Below are positions 26,832-36,275 of a DNA stretch of 64,000 nt, piece by piece (within the stretch, counting starts at the first letter, position 1; every line of letters starts with the position of its first letter). Below the pieces are notes generated by a model. The model saw only the letters and a list, made by a program, of their open reading frames with translations, searched no databases and had not been told where the DNA came from. This stretch comes from Ignavibacteriales bacterium. GTDB lineage: Bacteria > Bacteroidota > Ignavibacteria > Ignavibacteriales > Ignavibacteriaceae. The stretch spans positions 62,001 to 126,000 of the forward strand of contig JAGUYG010000009.1 in the NCBI GenBank assembly GCA_020061465.1, read 5' to 3'. A program made the translations under genes and the position numbers.

Positions 26832-26956
26832 TACCAAAGGCCGGACTCGAACCGGCACGAGGTGTGAGCCTCACCAACCAATTTTTCAACAAATAAAAAA
26901 TTGTTTGGTAAGCTGTATTTTGAGTCCAGTTTATCTACCAATTCCGCCACTTCGGC
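26832..26956 (-). pseudogene. tRNA-Leu(CAA)-like copy with 39-nt insert, decayed
   Basis: Same architecture as the copy at 26353, including a 39-nt insert at 26874-26912 whose 13-bp hairpin stem is unchanged while two loop bases differ. The acceptor has a mismatch (GCCGAAG against CTTTGGT), the D-stem cannot form (GCG against TAA), and the anticodon stem has one mismatch. T-arm and variable arm are perfect. It is probably non-functional in translation. Confidence 0.65.
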
Positions 26957-27056
26957 AACAGCATGTAAAAGATGAGATGACTTAAAAAATGCGCTGCAAT
27001 TTTAAACCAAATTACTCAGAGTTTCAAGTTAATGAACACTTTGCACAAATCATTCG

Positions 27057-28802
27057 TTAACTCGTTTTGCTGATCTTTGCCCATGTATCCCGCAACGGCA
27101 CTGTTCTATTAAAAACAAATTTTCCTTCCTTAGTATCGACAGTATCCACACAGAAATAACCAAGTCTTTCAAATTGAAATTTATCACCCGGCTTCGAATT
27201 TAATAAGCTTTTTTCCATCTTACATGTATCAAGAATTTCTAAAGAATTAGGATTAATCAATTCCATAAAATCTTTTTCTTTTTCGTATGAAGGATCTTCA
27301 ACTAAAAATAATCTATCATACAATCGAACTTCGGCTTCAATTGCATCGACTGCCGAAACCCAATGTATGGTCCCTTTTACTTTTTTATCGGAAGTTCCGC
27401 TGCCGCTTTTTGTAGCAGGATCATAGGTACATCTTAGTTCAAGTACTTCGCCTGTCTTATTATCCTTTATAACTTTTTCGCACTTGATTATGTAAGCATA
27501 CCTCAATCGTACCTCAGTTCCCGGCGAAAGTCTAAAAAATTTCTTCGGGGGAAACTCAAGAAAATCTTCGCGCTCAATAAAAATCTCACGGGAGAAGGTT
27601 ACCCTACGTTTTCCCATTGACAAATCTTCAGGATTATTTATTGCATCCAATTCCTCGGTTTGATTCTCGGGATAATTTTCAATCACCACTTTCAAGGGTT
27701 TAAGCACAGCCATTACCCGCATTGCCCGTTTATTTAAATCTTCACGAATGCTGTGTTCGAGCAGGGCAACATCTATCATGTTATCCCGCTTTGCTACACC
27801 GACTCTTTCAGAAAATAAACGTATCGATTCGGGTGTATAACCGCGACGCCGCAAAGCTGAAATAGTAGGCATTCTTGGGTCATCCCATCCCGATACAATT
27901 TGTTCTTCAACTAATTGAAGAAGCTTGCGTTTACTCATAACTGTATATGAAAGATTTAATCGCGCAAACTCGATTTGCTGGGGATGATATATTTCTAATT
28001 CGTCTAAAAACCAATCATACAAAGGGCGATGATTTTCAAACTCTAAAGTACAAATTGAATGCGTAATACCTTCAATGGAATCGCTTTGACCATGCGCCCA
28101 ATCGTACATAGGGTAAATACACCATTTATTGTCCGTTCGATGGTGAGATGCATGCCGGATTCGATACATTATCGGGTCTCTTAAATTCATATTTGGAGAC
28201 GACATATCGATCTTTGCTCTTAGAACATGTTCACCTTCTTTAAATTCACCTGCACGCATTCGCTCGAATAATGATAAATTTTCTTCTGCTGAACGGTTTC
28301 GATAAGGGCTTTCCTTTCCGGGTTCGGTATGGGTTCCTCTGTACCCTCTTATTTCCTCCATCGTAAGTGAATCGACGTAAGCTTTTCCTTTTTTAATTAA
28401 CTTAACTGCATACTCAAATAATTGCTCGAAGTAGTCGGAAGCAAAATACAATCTGTCACCCCAATCAAAACCGAGCCAACGTAAGTCCTCAATAATAGAA
28501 TCTACGTATTCAACTTCCTCTTTCGTAGGATTCGTATCATCAAAACGAAGGTTGCATAATCCGCCGTAAGTTTCGGCTAAACCAAAATTAAGACAAATTG
28601 ATTTTGCATGTCCGATGTGTAAATAACCGTTCGGTTCAGGAGGAAAACGTGTATGTACCTTTCCGCCGTATTTATTTGTTTTTAAATCTTCATCAATAAT
28701 TTCTGTAATGAAATTACCCGGTTTGATAGATGCATTATTTTCGTTTTTAATATCGGTTTTGTTCAAGTCCCGTAGATTTTTTGTGTTTTCAGGATTATTC
28801 AT
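27057..28802 (-). CDS. glnS: Glutaminyl-tRNA synthetase
   Basis: A class I aminoacyl-tRNA synthetase of 581 residues charging tRNA-Gln. It has the HIGH motif in [12 protein letters not shown], the KMSKS-equivalent [10 protein letters not shown], and GlnS-type segments [20 protein letters not shown] (read as NLRFDDTNP) and [17 protein letters not shown]-terminal beta-barrel anticodon-binding region follows. A longer start at 28811 sits directly on the AGAAGG ribosome site; ATG 28802 gives normal spacing and was chosen. gltX lies just upstream on the same strand. Confidence 0.95.
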   Translation of the reverse strand: MNNPENTKNLRDLNKTDIKNENNASIKPGNFITEIIDEDLKTNKYGGKVHTRFPPEPNGYLHIGHAKSICLNFGLAETYGGLCNLRFDDTNPTKEEVEYVDSIIEDLRWLGFDWGDRLYFASDYFEQLFEYAVKLIKKGKAYVDSLTMEEIRGYRGTHTEPGKESPYRNRSAEENLSLFERMRAGEFKEGEHVLRAKIDMSSPNMNLRDPIMYRIRHASHHRTDNKWCIYPMYDWAHGQSDSIEGITHSICTLEFENHRPLYDWFLDELEIYHPQQIEFARLNLSYTVMSKRKLLQLVEEQIVSGWDDPRMPTISALRRRGYTPESIRLFSERVGVAKRDNMIDVALLEHSIREDLNKRAMRVMAVLKPLKVVIENYPENQTEELDAINNPEDLSMGKRRVTFSREIFIEREDFLEFPPKKFFRLSPGTEVRLRYAYIIKCEKVIKDNKTGEVLELRCTYDPATKSGSGTSDKKVKGTIHWVSAVDAIEAEVRLYDRLFLVEDPSYEKEKDFMELINPNSLEILDTCKMEKSLLNSKPGDKFQFERLGYFCVDTVDTKEGKFVFNRTVPLRDTWAKISKTS

Positions 28803-28835
28803 TTTACACATCCTTCTTTAGAACGGACGATTATT

Positions 28836-30287
28836 TTAAGATAACTTTTCAATTGCTTTTTTTATTCTATCTATTGTTTTCTCTTTTCCGATTATGAATA
28901 AGATATCATATACTCCGGGTCCGGCTCCCATTCCCGAAACAGCTAAGCGAAGCGGATGGATGAGTTTTCCTATACCCAAATTCAAATTTTCTGTTGTTTT
29001 TTTAAGAGCATTTTCAAAATCTTCTTTACCCGGATTATTCAATAAAGAAAACTCTTCACTAAGTTTTGAAAGATAAACCGGAGTTTCTACAGTCCATCGC
29101 TTCTTAATAACGTCGGGATCGTAATTTTCAATTTCAGCAAAGAAATAAGGACTCTTGGTTATGACTTCACTTACGAAAGTAATTCGTTCTTTCATCGAGT
29201 CAATAACTTTTGTTAAATACTCATCGGAAAAAAAAGATTCATCATAAACTGAATTTTTTAGTGCGCTTCTCAATTCCGGTAAAAGCTCTACTGAATTTTT
29301 ATTCCGGATATGTTCTGCATTTAACCAATTAAGTTTTTCAGTGTTAAAAATAGCGCCGGCTTTGTTAACACTTGCTAATGAAAATTTTTCGATCAATTCA
29401 TTCATGTAATAGAACTCTTTATCATCACCGGCATTCCATCCTAAGAGCGCAACAAAATTTATTAGCGCTTCTTTCAAATAACCCTTTGCGCGATAGTCTT
29501 CCACTGCAACATCTCCCTGCCGCTTGCTTAATTTGGATCGGTCTGGATTAAGCAGAAGAGGGAGGTGGGCAAACACGGGTCTATTCCATCCAAAAAAATC
29601 ATAAAGAAGTATATGCTTCGGCGTAGAAGACAACCATTCTTCACCACGTATAACGTGAGTAATTTTCATTAGGTGATCATCTACTACATTGGCTAAATGA
29701 TATGTAGGATAACCGTCGCTTTTTATTAGCACCTGATCGTCAAGAGTTTCGGAGTTGAATTCAACACGACCCCGAATAACATCATCAATTTCAATAATTT
29801 GGTTTTGAGGAACATTCAACCTAATAACATACGGTTTTAATGCACTCAAATTCTTTTGAATTTCTTCAGGGGTAAGGTTCAAACAGAATTTGTCATATTT
29901 GGCTTGATCTTTTGTATGTTTCTGTTCTTGTCTCAACATACTAAGACGTTCTGGTGAGCAGAAACAGTAATAAGCTTTGTCTTTCTTAATTAATTCCTGT
30001 GCGTGCGTTCTGTAAATATCGAGTCTTTTCGATTGAATGTATGGGCCATAATCACCTCCCTTATCGGGACCCTCATCATAGTCTAAGCCTGTCCAATGTA
30101 AGGTAGAAATTAAATTTTCAACTGCACCGTCAACGAAACGATTGCGGTCAGTATCTTCTATTCTTAGGATAAATTTTCCGTCATGGTGTCTTGCAAAAAG
30201 AAAATTAAAGAGTGCTGTACGAAGCCCGCCGACATGCAAGTAGCCTGTTGGACTAGGAGCGAACCGTACACGCGGAGTAATATTCAT
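28836..30287 (-). CDS. gltX: Glutamyl-tRNA synthetase
   Basis: A 483-residue class I synthetase charging tRNA-Glu. The HIGH-type motif is PSPTGYLHVGGLRTALFN and the KMSKS loop is KLSKRQGD. GRVEF, HVIRGEEWLSSTPKH and LGWN motifs are also typical. Length is normal. It is the first gene of a two-synthetase unit with glnS (33-bp gap). The two enzymes share the class I fold but have different N-terminal signatures, so this is not a recent duplication. Confidence 0.95.
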   Translation of the reverse strand: MNITPRVRFAPSPTGYLHVGGLRTALFNFLFARHHDGKFILRIEDTDRNRFVDGAVENLISTLHWTGLDYDEGPDKGGDYGPYIQSKRLDIYRTHAQELIKKDKAYYCFCSPERLSMLRQEQKHTKDQAKYDKFCLNLTPEEIQKNLSALKPYVIRLNVPQNQIIEIDDVIRGRVEFNSETLDDQVLIKSDGYPTYHLANVVDDHLMKITHVIRGEEWLSSTPKHILLYDFFGWNRPVFAHLPLLLNPDRSKLSKRQGDVAVEDYRAKGYLKEALINFVALLGWNAGDDKEFYYMNELIEKFSLASVNKAGAIFNTEKLNWLNAEHIRNKNSVELLPELRSALKNSVYDESFFSDEYLTKVIDSMKERITFVSEVITKSPYFFAEIENYDPDVIKKRWTVETPVYLSKLSEEFSLLNNPGKEDFENALKKTTENLNLGIGKLIHPLRLAVSGMGAGPGVYDILFIIGKEKTIDRIKKAIEKLS

Positions 30288-30470
30288 AAAATAATCCTTA
30301 ATTTAAGGCGTAAAAATAAGCATAATGAAATTAAGAAATGAGTCTCCTCTAAAAAAGGCAGGATGATTTATGAAAATATTTTTTGAATAATTCTTTAGAT
30401 AAACCTCTTAAATGATTGTTTAAAGTAGATATTCATCACTAGTAGATATAAAGGATTTGAATAAGCGCTG

Positions 30471-32831
30471 TTAAATACTTTGACCAACTTTTACTTCTGT
30501 ATAATATCTCACCTTTTCTATAAATTCCTGGCTATCAATAGGTTTGGGAATATAATCTGTTGCGCCCGCTTCAAGGCATTTTTCTTTATCGCCTTTCATC
30601 GCAAACGCAGTTAAAGCTATGATTGGAGTTTCTTTGTATTCCGGAAGATGCCTTATTTTTTCGGTAGCCTCGAAACCGTTCATAACGGGCATTTGCATGT
30701 CCATGAGAATCAAGTCGAATTTTTGCTGTTTCACCTGGTCGAGCGCCTCAGCACCATTCTCAACAACAACAATCGTATCAAAATTATTTTTCTTCAGAAG
30801 TCTTGTAACAATTATCTGAGAGTGCTTATAATCCTCAACGAGCAGTATTTTTACCGAATCTTGATGTTTAGGTAGCTCTTCCGGCGGTGTGGGTTCGTCG
30901 TACCTATTTATCATTGCATTAATTGTTTCGGAAAGATCTTCTATGTTTGAACTGCTTTTTTCTAACAATTCCTCGAATAAACCATCAATCTTTTTCAAAT
31001 CGGCTTGATAATTTTCTTTCCCCGTATAGATGATAACAGGCAGCCGTGAAAAGTTTGGTCTAGATTTTATCAGTTTAATTAAATCGAAACCGTTAACTTC
31101 GGGCATATCAAGATCGATTATCGCAAGATCGAGATTCATGTTCTCAATCATGTTTATAACTTTGTTTGAATGCGATTCGGCAACTGCATTATAGCCGGCT
31201 TGTTCAACAGCTTCTTTAATTAAATTTAAGGTAGGAACATCGTCATCCACAATTAAGATATTCGAATCTTTTTTGAGCCGGTAGCTGGTTAAAACTTCAA
31301 CAAGGAACTTGTATTTGATCGGTTTAACAAAATACTCAACTGCACCCATTAAAAATGCTTTCTGCTGTTCAGCTTCAACAGAACAAATTATAATTGGCGT
31401 ATTCTTTGAATTTTTGTGCTCACGAATTCGCTGCAGCAGTTCAAATCCGTTTACATCCGGCAGCACTATGTCCATTAACACCGCAAGAAAGACCTCTTTA
31501 TCTATAGCCTTTAGAGCTTGTTCGGCAGAATTTACTAAAGTTGGTTCATAACCCCACTTGTTGAGATAGTTGCTTAAGAGCCTGGCTGTAGCGTAGTCGT
31601 CCTCCACTACCAGCACATTGTTTTTCTTGCCCGGTTTTGGCAAAGCAGTTACCTGGGTTTCAATTGTTGAAAGGAGTTCAGCACCTATGGTGAAATTATA
31701 AGTAATTCCTTTTCCTAATGTGCTCGTAACATCTATACTGCCACCAAGAAGTTCGATATATTTTTTACATAAGATTAATCCTAATCCTGTAGAACCCGAT
31801 ATTTTGTTAGAGCCGATTTCAGTCAAGGTAAACGGTTTGAAGAAATCTTTTAGCTTACTGCTGGGAATACCGGGGCTAGTATCGGAAATCTTTATGTTCA
31901 ATTTATTTTGCCGGGCAGGACTTACCGAAATCGTAATCTTTCCTCTCTCGGTTAACTTAAGCGAATTGGTTATAAAGTTTACTAATATGTATCGGAGCTT
32001 TTGAGAATCAATTTTTATTTGAGCTGGAAGATCATCGCTAAAGTGAGTTAGAAATTCGATTTGATTACCGACGACCTTATCTTTGAATAATTTAATAACA
32101 TCATCAATAAAATGTTTGATTTCTATAATTGTCAAATTTTCTTTATTACTGCCGGAATCAATTTTTGCCAGGTCGATTAAATCGTTTATTAAAGAGAGTA
32201 GATTGAATGCACTCTCTTTCAATGTAGTTACATATTCAGCTTGAGAGGAAGTTAGATTGTCTTCATTAAGAAGCGAAGCAAAACCCATAATACTGTTTGT
32301 GGGTGTTCGTAATTCATGTGCAATGTTGGTTACAATTTCGCTTAATGTAATATCAACTTTGCCGTTATTACCGAGCCATATCCTCAAAAGATAAGCTACG
32401 GTCTCTCCGATGATTTCAAGATTATCTCTATCGGTTTTAGAGAAAGGTGTTTTCTTTGCAATCTTTAGTAAGGCTTTCTCCGAATCATTTATCTTAACGA
32501 ATAAACAACCTTCATAAATAACAAATTCCGAAACCTGTATTTCACAATCTGATTGAGAGTTGAAGCTGATGTTTTGAGCGGTGTTTTTTAATGCACTGCA
32601 GCTTTCACAGGAAAACGCTGCATTAGTAAGATATGCCTTTTTAGATGAACCAGATTTACCCAACACTTTTAGTGTATTCTTTTCTTTAATCTTGAATAGA
32701 ACAATTGCTTGAAGATCAAATTCACCTGCCAGGTATTCACATAGCTTATCGGGAAAATCATTTGAGGCAATGAGAGCCGCTTTAAGCAAATCATTATATT
32801 TGTTTAAATAATCAATTTTTACAATTTGCAT
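30471..32831 (-). CDS. Soluble hybrid histidine kinase with three receiver domains
   Basis: A 786-residue signalling protein with no membrane segment. An N-terminal GAF-like region (~10-150) contains a cysteine cluster (SCESCSAL, then C96). HisKA has phospho-acceptor H172 in NIAHELRTP. The HATPase domain (~265-385) has an N-box near NFITNS and DTSPGIP, where DTGPG is usual. Three receivers follow with acceptor aspartates D454 (LMDIVLPD), D573 (IIDLDMPE) and D711 (LMDMQMPVMNG). The ribosome site AAAGGG precedes ATG 32831. No partner output regulator lies nearby. The N-terminal ligand is unknown. Confidence 0.88.
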   Translation of the reverse strand: MQIVKIDYLNKYNDLLKAALIASNDFPDKLCEYLAGEFDLQAIVLFKIKEKNTLKVLGKSGSSKKAYLTNAAFSCESCSALKNTAQNISFNSQSDCEIQVSEFVIYEGCLFVKINDSEKALLKIAKKTPFSKTDRDNLEIIGETVAYLLRIWLGNNGKVDITLSEIVTNIAHELRTPTNSIMGFASLLNEDNLTSSQAEYVTTLKESAFNLLSLINDLIDLAKIDSGSNKENLTIIEIKHFIDDVIKLFKDKVVGNQIEFLTHFSDDLPAQIKIDSQKLRYILVNFITNSLKLTERGKITISVSPARQNKLNIKISDTSPGIPSSKLKDFFKPFTLTEIGSNKISGSTGLGLILCKKYIELLGGSIDVTSTLGKGITYNFTIGAELLSTIETQVTALPKPGKKNNVLVVEDDYATARLLSNYLNKWGYEPTLVNSAEQALKAIDKEVFLAVLMDIVLPDVNGFELLQRIREHKNSKNTPIIICSVEAEQQKAFLMGAVEYFVKPIKYKFLVEVLTSYRLKKDSNILIVDDDVPTLNLIKEAVEQAGYNAVAESHSNKVINMIENMNLDLAIIDLDMPEVNGFDLIKLIKSRPNFSRLPVIIYTGKENYQADLKKIDGLFEELLEKSSSNIEDLSETINAMINRYDEPTPPEELPKHQDSVKILLVEDYKHSQIIVTRLLKKNNFDTIVVVENGAEALDQVKQQKFDLILMDMQMPVMNGFEATEKIRHLPEYKETPIIALTAFAMKGDKEKCLEAGATDYIPKPIDSQEFIEKVRYYTEVKVGQSI

Positions 32832-33368
32832 ATAGACCCTTTATGAGCAAATATTGTGCTTAAATTACAGCATTATTTTAACTAAGTGCAAATATAAATA
32901 ATTAACTTTCAAAAGAAAAACAAAGCATTATAAGTTACTTACCCTCTTTTACCCAGATTTTCTATGAGTAAAGTGCCCGAAACCTCTTTAGCTTAAAGTT
33001 TTAATATACCTGCGTGATTGTTATCAGTTTTACCTGTTAAGAACATTCTTCCTTCCAAACAAAAAATTATTTGTTTCAGAAAATTCATTGGCAAGAATTT
33101 CTTTTTCCTAAATAAACTTAATCATGCATCGATATTCATTGACGGGGCTTCATAAATGATGTATGTAAATATCATTTTTTTGTACAGATGCATTAAAATT
33201 ATCAAGATTTTAATTTTCTTCCACACTCTCAGGACTATTGAATCAGGCAGACTTTTCTGATTAAAAATATCCGTCAAGCTTATTACGTTTTATCCTTTTT
33301 TTCTTAAATTTAGCACCAACATTCGTAAATCATATCAATTCAAATCCCATAAACAAACAGGGAATCAG
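32832..33368. other. Intergenic region between divergent genes
   Basis: This 537-bp AT-rich gap separates the kinase gene (minus) from the AbgT-like gene (plus), so it should hold both promoters. I found only a weak dyad AAACAAA/TTTGTTT at 33057-33076. No ORF, tRNA or strong promoter match was recognised. Confidence 0.6.
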
Positions 33369-34913
33369 ATGCATGAAAATTCAAATTCGAAAAAAACAAC
33401 TATAACCAAAATTTTAAATATAATAGAGACTGTAGGCAATGCATTGCCTCATCCGGGAACGTTATTTGCAATTTTTGCTTTAGGAGTGATTATCATATCC
33501 GGTATAGCCGCGATGTTTGATATTTCAGTTGTACATCCGGGCACGGGGGAAATAATAAAACCGGTTAGTCTTTTGACCGAGGAAGGGCTGCATAGAATCC
33601 TTACCTCGATGGTAGTAAACTTCACAAGTTTTGCGCCGCTGGGAACGGTTTTAGTTGCTATGTTGGGTATCGGTATTGCCGAAGGCAGCGGTTTAATCGG
33701 GACCGCTTTACGATTGTTAGTAATTAAAGCTCCACCAAAGCTGCTAACTTTTGTAATTGTATTTGCCGGTGTGCTGTCTAACACTGCAAGTGAAATTGGA
33801 TATGTATTGTTAGTGCCATTAGCCGCCATCATATTTCTTTCCGTAGGAAGGCATCCGATTGCTGGCTTAGCCGCTGCCTTTGCCGGTGTTTCCGGAGGAT
33901 ATAGCGCAAATCTTTTATTAGGAACAATTGATCCGCTCCTCGCAGGATTATCGGAAGAAGCAGCAAGAATAATTGATCCAAATTATATAGTTAATCCCGC
34001 TTGTAATTATTATTTCATGTTCGTTTCAACTTTTCTTGTTGCCGGCGTTGGTACTTGGGTAACTGAAAAATTTGTGGCTCCAAGATTAGGAGATTACCAA
34101 GGTAGTGCCGAAAAAGAAGAAATTAAGCAGCTTACAACCGGAGAGAAAAGAGGATTGAAATTTGCAGCAGCAGCATCGGTGGTATTTGCGCTCATACTTG
34201 TTTGGGGAACCTTGCCGGATGGATCCATTCCCGGTTCCGGTTTTTTAAGAGATCCCGTAAATGATGAATTACTGCGTTCTCCTTTCATGTCCGGCATAGT
34301 AGCTTTTATTTTTTTAGGTGCGGCAGTAGCAGGAATTGCTTATGGTATAGGTGCGGGTACAATAAAAAGCGACACCGACGTTATTAAAGGTATGGGAAAA
34401 GCTATTGAAACTCTCGGTGTTTATATTGTGCTGGTTTTTTTCGCGGCTCAGTTTGTTGCTTATTTTAATTGGACTAACCTTGGATTAATTATTGCGGTTG
34501 AAGGTGCAGAAATCTTGAAAGCTTCAGGATTGGGTGATATTCCTTTAATGTTAAGTTTCATTTTTGTAGCCGGTTTCATAAATCTCTTTATGGGAAGCGC
34601 CTCGGCTAAGTGGGCAATCATGGCACCTGTATTTATCCCTATGTTTATGCTGTTAGGGTACACTCCTGAATTTACACAAGCAGCTTACAGAATAGGGGAC
34701 AGCGTGTCAAATATCGTCTCTCCTATGATGTCCTATTTTGCACTTATAGTTGCATTTGTTGAGAGGTATGATAAGAAAGCCGGAATAGGAACTGTAATTG
34801 CCACAATGCTGCCTTATACAATTTTCTTTACTATTGCATGGGCAATTTTACTGGTGATATGGATATTACTCGGAATTCCGGTTGGACCGGGTGCGGAACT
34901 TTATATGCCTTAA
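33369..34913 (+). CDS. AbgT-family transporter
   Basis: A 514-residue inner-membrane protein with many hydrophobic segments. Features of the AbgT/p-aminobenzoyl-glutamate transporter family include [14 protein letters not shown] near the N-terminus, [21 protein letters not shown] and a late [19 protein letters not shown]. Members import p-aminobenzoyl-glutamate or export sulfonamide-like drugs by proton coupling; direction cannot be read here. Start ATG 33369 follows AGGGAATC. The downstream NDH-2-like gene is 95 bp away. Confidence 0.9.
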   Translation: MHENSNSKKTTITKILNIIETVGNALPHPGTLFAIFALGVIIISGIAAMFDISVVHPGTGEIIKPVSLLTEEGLHRILTSMVVNFTSFAPLGTVLVAMLGIGIAEGSGLIGTALRLLVIKAPPKLLTFVIVFAGVLSNTASEIGYVLLVPLAAIIFLSVGRHPIAGLAAAFAGVSGGYSANLLLGTIDPLLAGLSEEAARIIDPNYIVNPACNYYFMFVSTFLVAGVGTWVTEKFVAPRLGDYQGSAEKEEIKQLTTGEKRGLKFAAAASVVFALILVWGTLPDGSIPGSGFLRDPVNDELLRSPFMSGIVAFIFLGAAVAGIAYGIGAGTIKSDTDVIKGMGKAIETLGVYIVLVFFAAQFVAYFNWTNLGLIIAVEGAEILKASGLGDIPLMLSFIFVAGFINLFMGSASAKWAIMAPVFIPMFMLLGYTPEFTQAAYRIGDSVSNIVSPMMSYFALIVAFVERYDKKAGIGTVIATMLPYTIFFTIAWAILLVIWILLGIPVGPGAELYMP

Positions 34914-35008
34914 TAAAAAGGTTATGATTGCGATGAGTCTTAAAGAAAAATTCGAGATTAAAAAGAATTAACTCGAAGTTTTTTCATAAATGAATAAAAC
35001 AAATTCTT

Positions 35009-36262
35009 ATGTCGAAAAAAAGAGTTATAATAATTGGTGGTGGATTTGGAGGCTTAAGCGCCGCTTTAAAATTAAAAGACTCCGATTTTGAAATAACCAT
35101 TATCGATAAAACTAATCACCACCTATTTCAACCGCTGTTATACCAGGTTGCGGCGGCGGCGTTATCTCCCGGCGATATAGCAATGCCCATAAGAGCGGTA
35201 TTCAGAAATTATAAAAATGTTCATATAATTCTTGGAGAAGCATATTCAGTTGATAAAGATAATAAAACTGTTTCAGTCAATGGATCGAACATAAAACTTG
35301 ACTACTTAATATTGGCTCCAGGTTCAAGACACTCATATTTCGGTAAACCCGAATGGGAAAAATTTGCTCCGGGACTAAAAACACTGGATGATGCATTGTA
35401 TATTCGTGAAAAAATCCTCCTCTCATTAGAAGAAGCCGAAAAGATCGATAATAAAGACTTAGTAAAAAAATATCTTACATTCGTGATTATAGGTGGAGGT
35501 CCAACAGGAGTTGAACTTGCCGGTGCTATTGCGGAGATTGCAAAACAGACGATGATTAAGGATTATAAGAGAATTAATAAAAGCCAAACAAAAATTTATC
35601 TTGTAGAAGGATTATCGAAAATATTACCGGCTTATCCTAATGATCTATCCGATCGTGCAAAGAAGGATTTGGAAAATCTTGGTGTAGTTGTCAAATTGAA
35701 TTCTCGTGTTTCCGAAATAACGTCGGAAGGAGTAACAGCCGGTGGAGAGTTTATTGAATCGAAAAACATTATCTGGGCTGCAGGCAATCAAGTAATGCCA
35801 TTAATTAAATCACTAGGTGTTGAAACCGATTCAGCCGGTAGAGCAATTGTAAATCCAGATTTAACTATTAAAAATTATCCCAATATTTTTATCATTGGAG
35901 ATGCAGCAGCAGTAAAAGATTCCACCGGAAATCTTTTGCCGGGAATAGCACCGGTAGCTATGCAGCAAGGAGCTTATGCAGCTAAAATTATTTTAAGACA
36001 TGAACTTTCAAGTTCACGTCCTCCGTTTGAATATTTAGATAAAGGTATTATAGCGACGATTGGAAAAGCTAAAGCAGTAGCATTAATTAAAGGGCTAAAA
36101 TTGAAAGGATTTGTCGCCTGGGTTACCTGGTCGGTAGTGCATATTTTTTATCTAATCAGCTTCAGGAACAGATTTCGAGTGATGGCTGAGTGGATTTGGT
36201 ACTATTTTACAAAACGTCAGGGTATTAGGTTGATTGTAGGCAGGTCAAAGAGAACTGAATAG
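35009..36262 (+). CDS. NAD(P)/FAD-dependent oxidoreductase, NDH-2-like
   Basis: A 417-residue flavoprotein. The N-terminal FAD-binding site is IIIGGGFGGLSAA, the second dinucleotide site for NADH is VIIGGGPTGVELAGAI, and the FAD-contacting IFIIGDAAAV and PGIAPVAMQQG occur near residues 290 and 310. The motif HHLFQPLLYQVAAAALSPGDIA, seen as HHLFQPLLYQVA, is typical of type II NADH dehydrogenases. It probably passes electrons from NADH to quinone at the membrane without pumping protons. Some relatives use other acceptors. Confidence 0.87.
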   Translation: MSKKRVIIIGGGFGGLSAALKLKDSDFEITIIDKTNHHLFQPLLYQVAAAALSPGDIAMPIRAVFRNYKNVHIILGEAYSVDKDNKTVSVNGSNIKLDYLILAPGSRHSYFGKPEWEKFAPGLKTLDDALYIREKILLSLEEAEKIDNKDLVKKYLTFVIIGGGPTGVELAGAIAEIAKQTMIKDYKRINKSQTKIYLVEGLSKILPAYPNDLSDRAKKDLENLGVVVKLNSRVSEITSEGVTAGGEFIESKNIIWAAGNQVMPLIKSLGVETDSAGRAIVNPDLTIKNYPNIFIIGDAAAVKDSTGNLLPGIAPVAMQQGAYAAKIILRHELSSSRPPFEYLDKGIIATIGKAKAVALIKGLKLKGFVAWVTWSVVHIFYLISFRNRFRVMAEWIWYYFTKRQGIRLIVGRSKRTE

Positions 36263-36275
36263 AACATTAATTTCT

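Noticed and set aside
26633-26950. A 105-residue reading frame with AELVDALDSK-type repeats
   Set aside because: This peptide is a well-known false translation of tRNA-Leu sequence; the frame simply runs through the tRNA copies.
26171-26956. CRISPR array
   Set aside because: The repeats are long, uneven and match tRNA arms; there are no regular short spacers and no cas genes.
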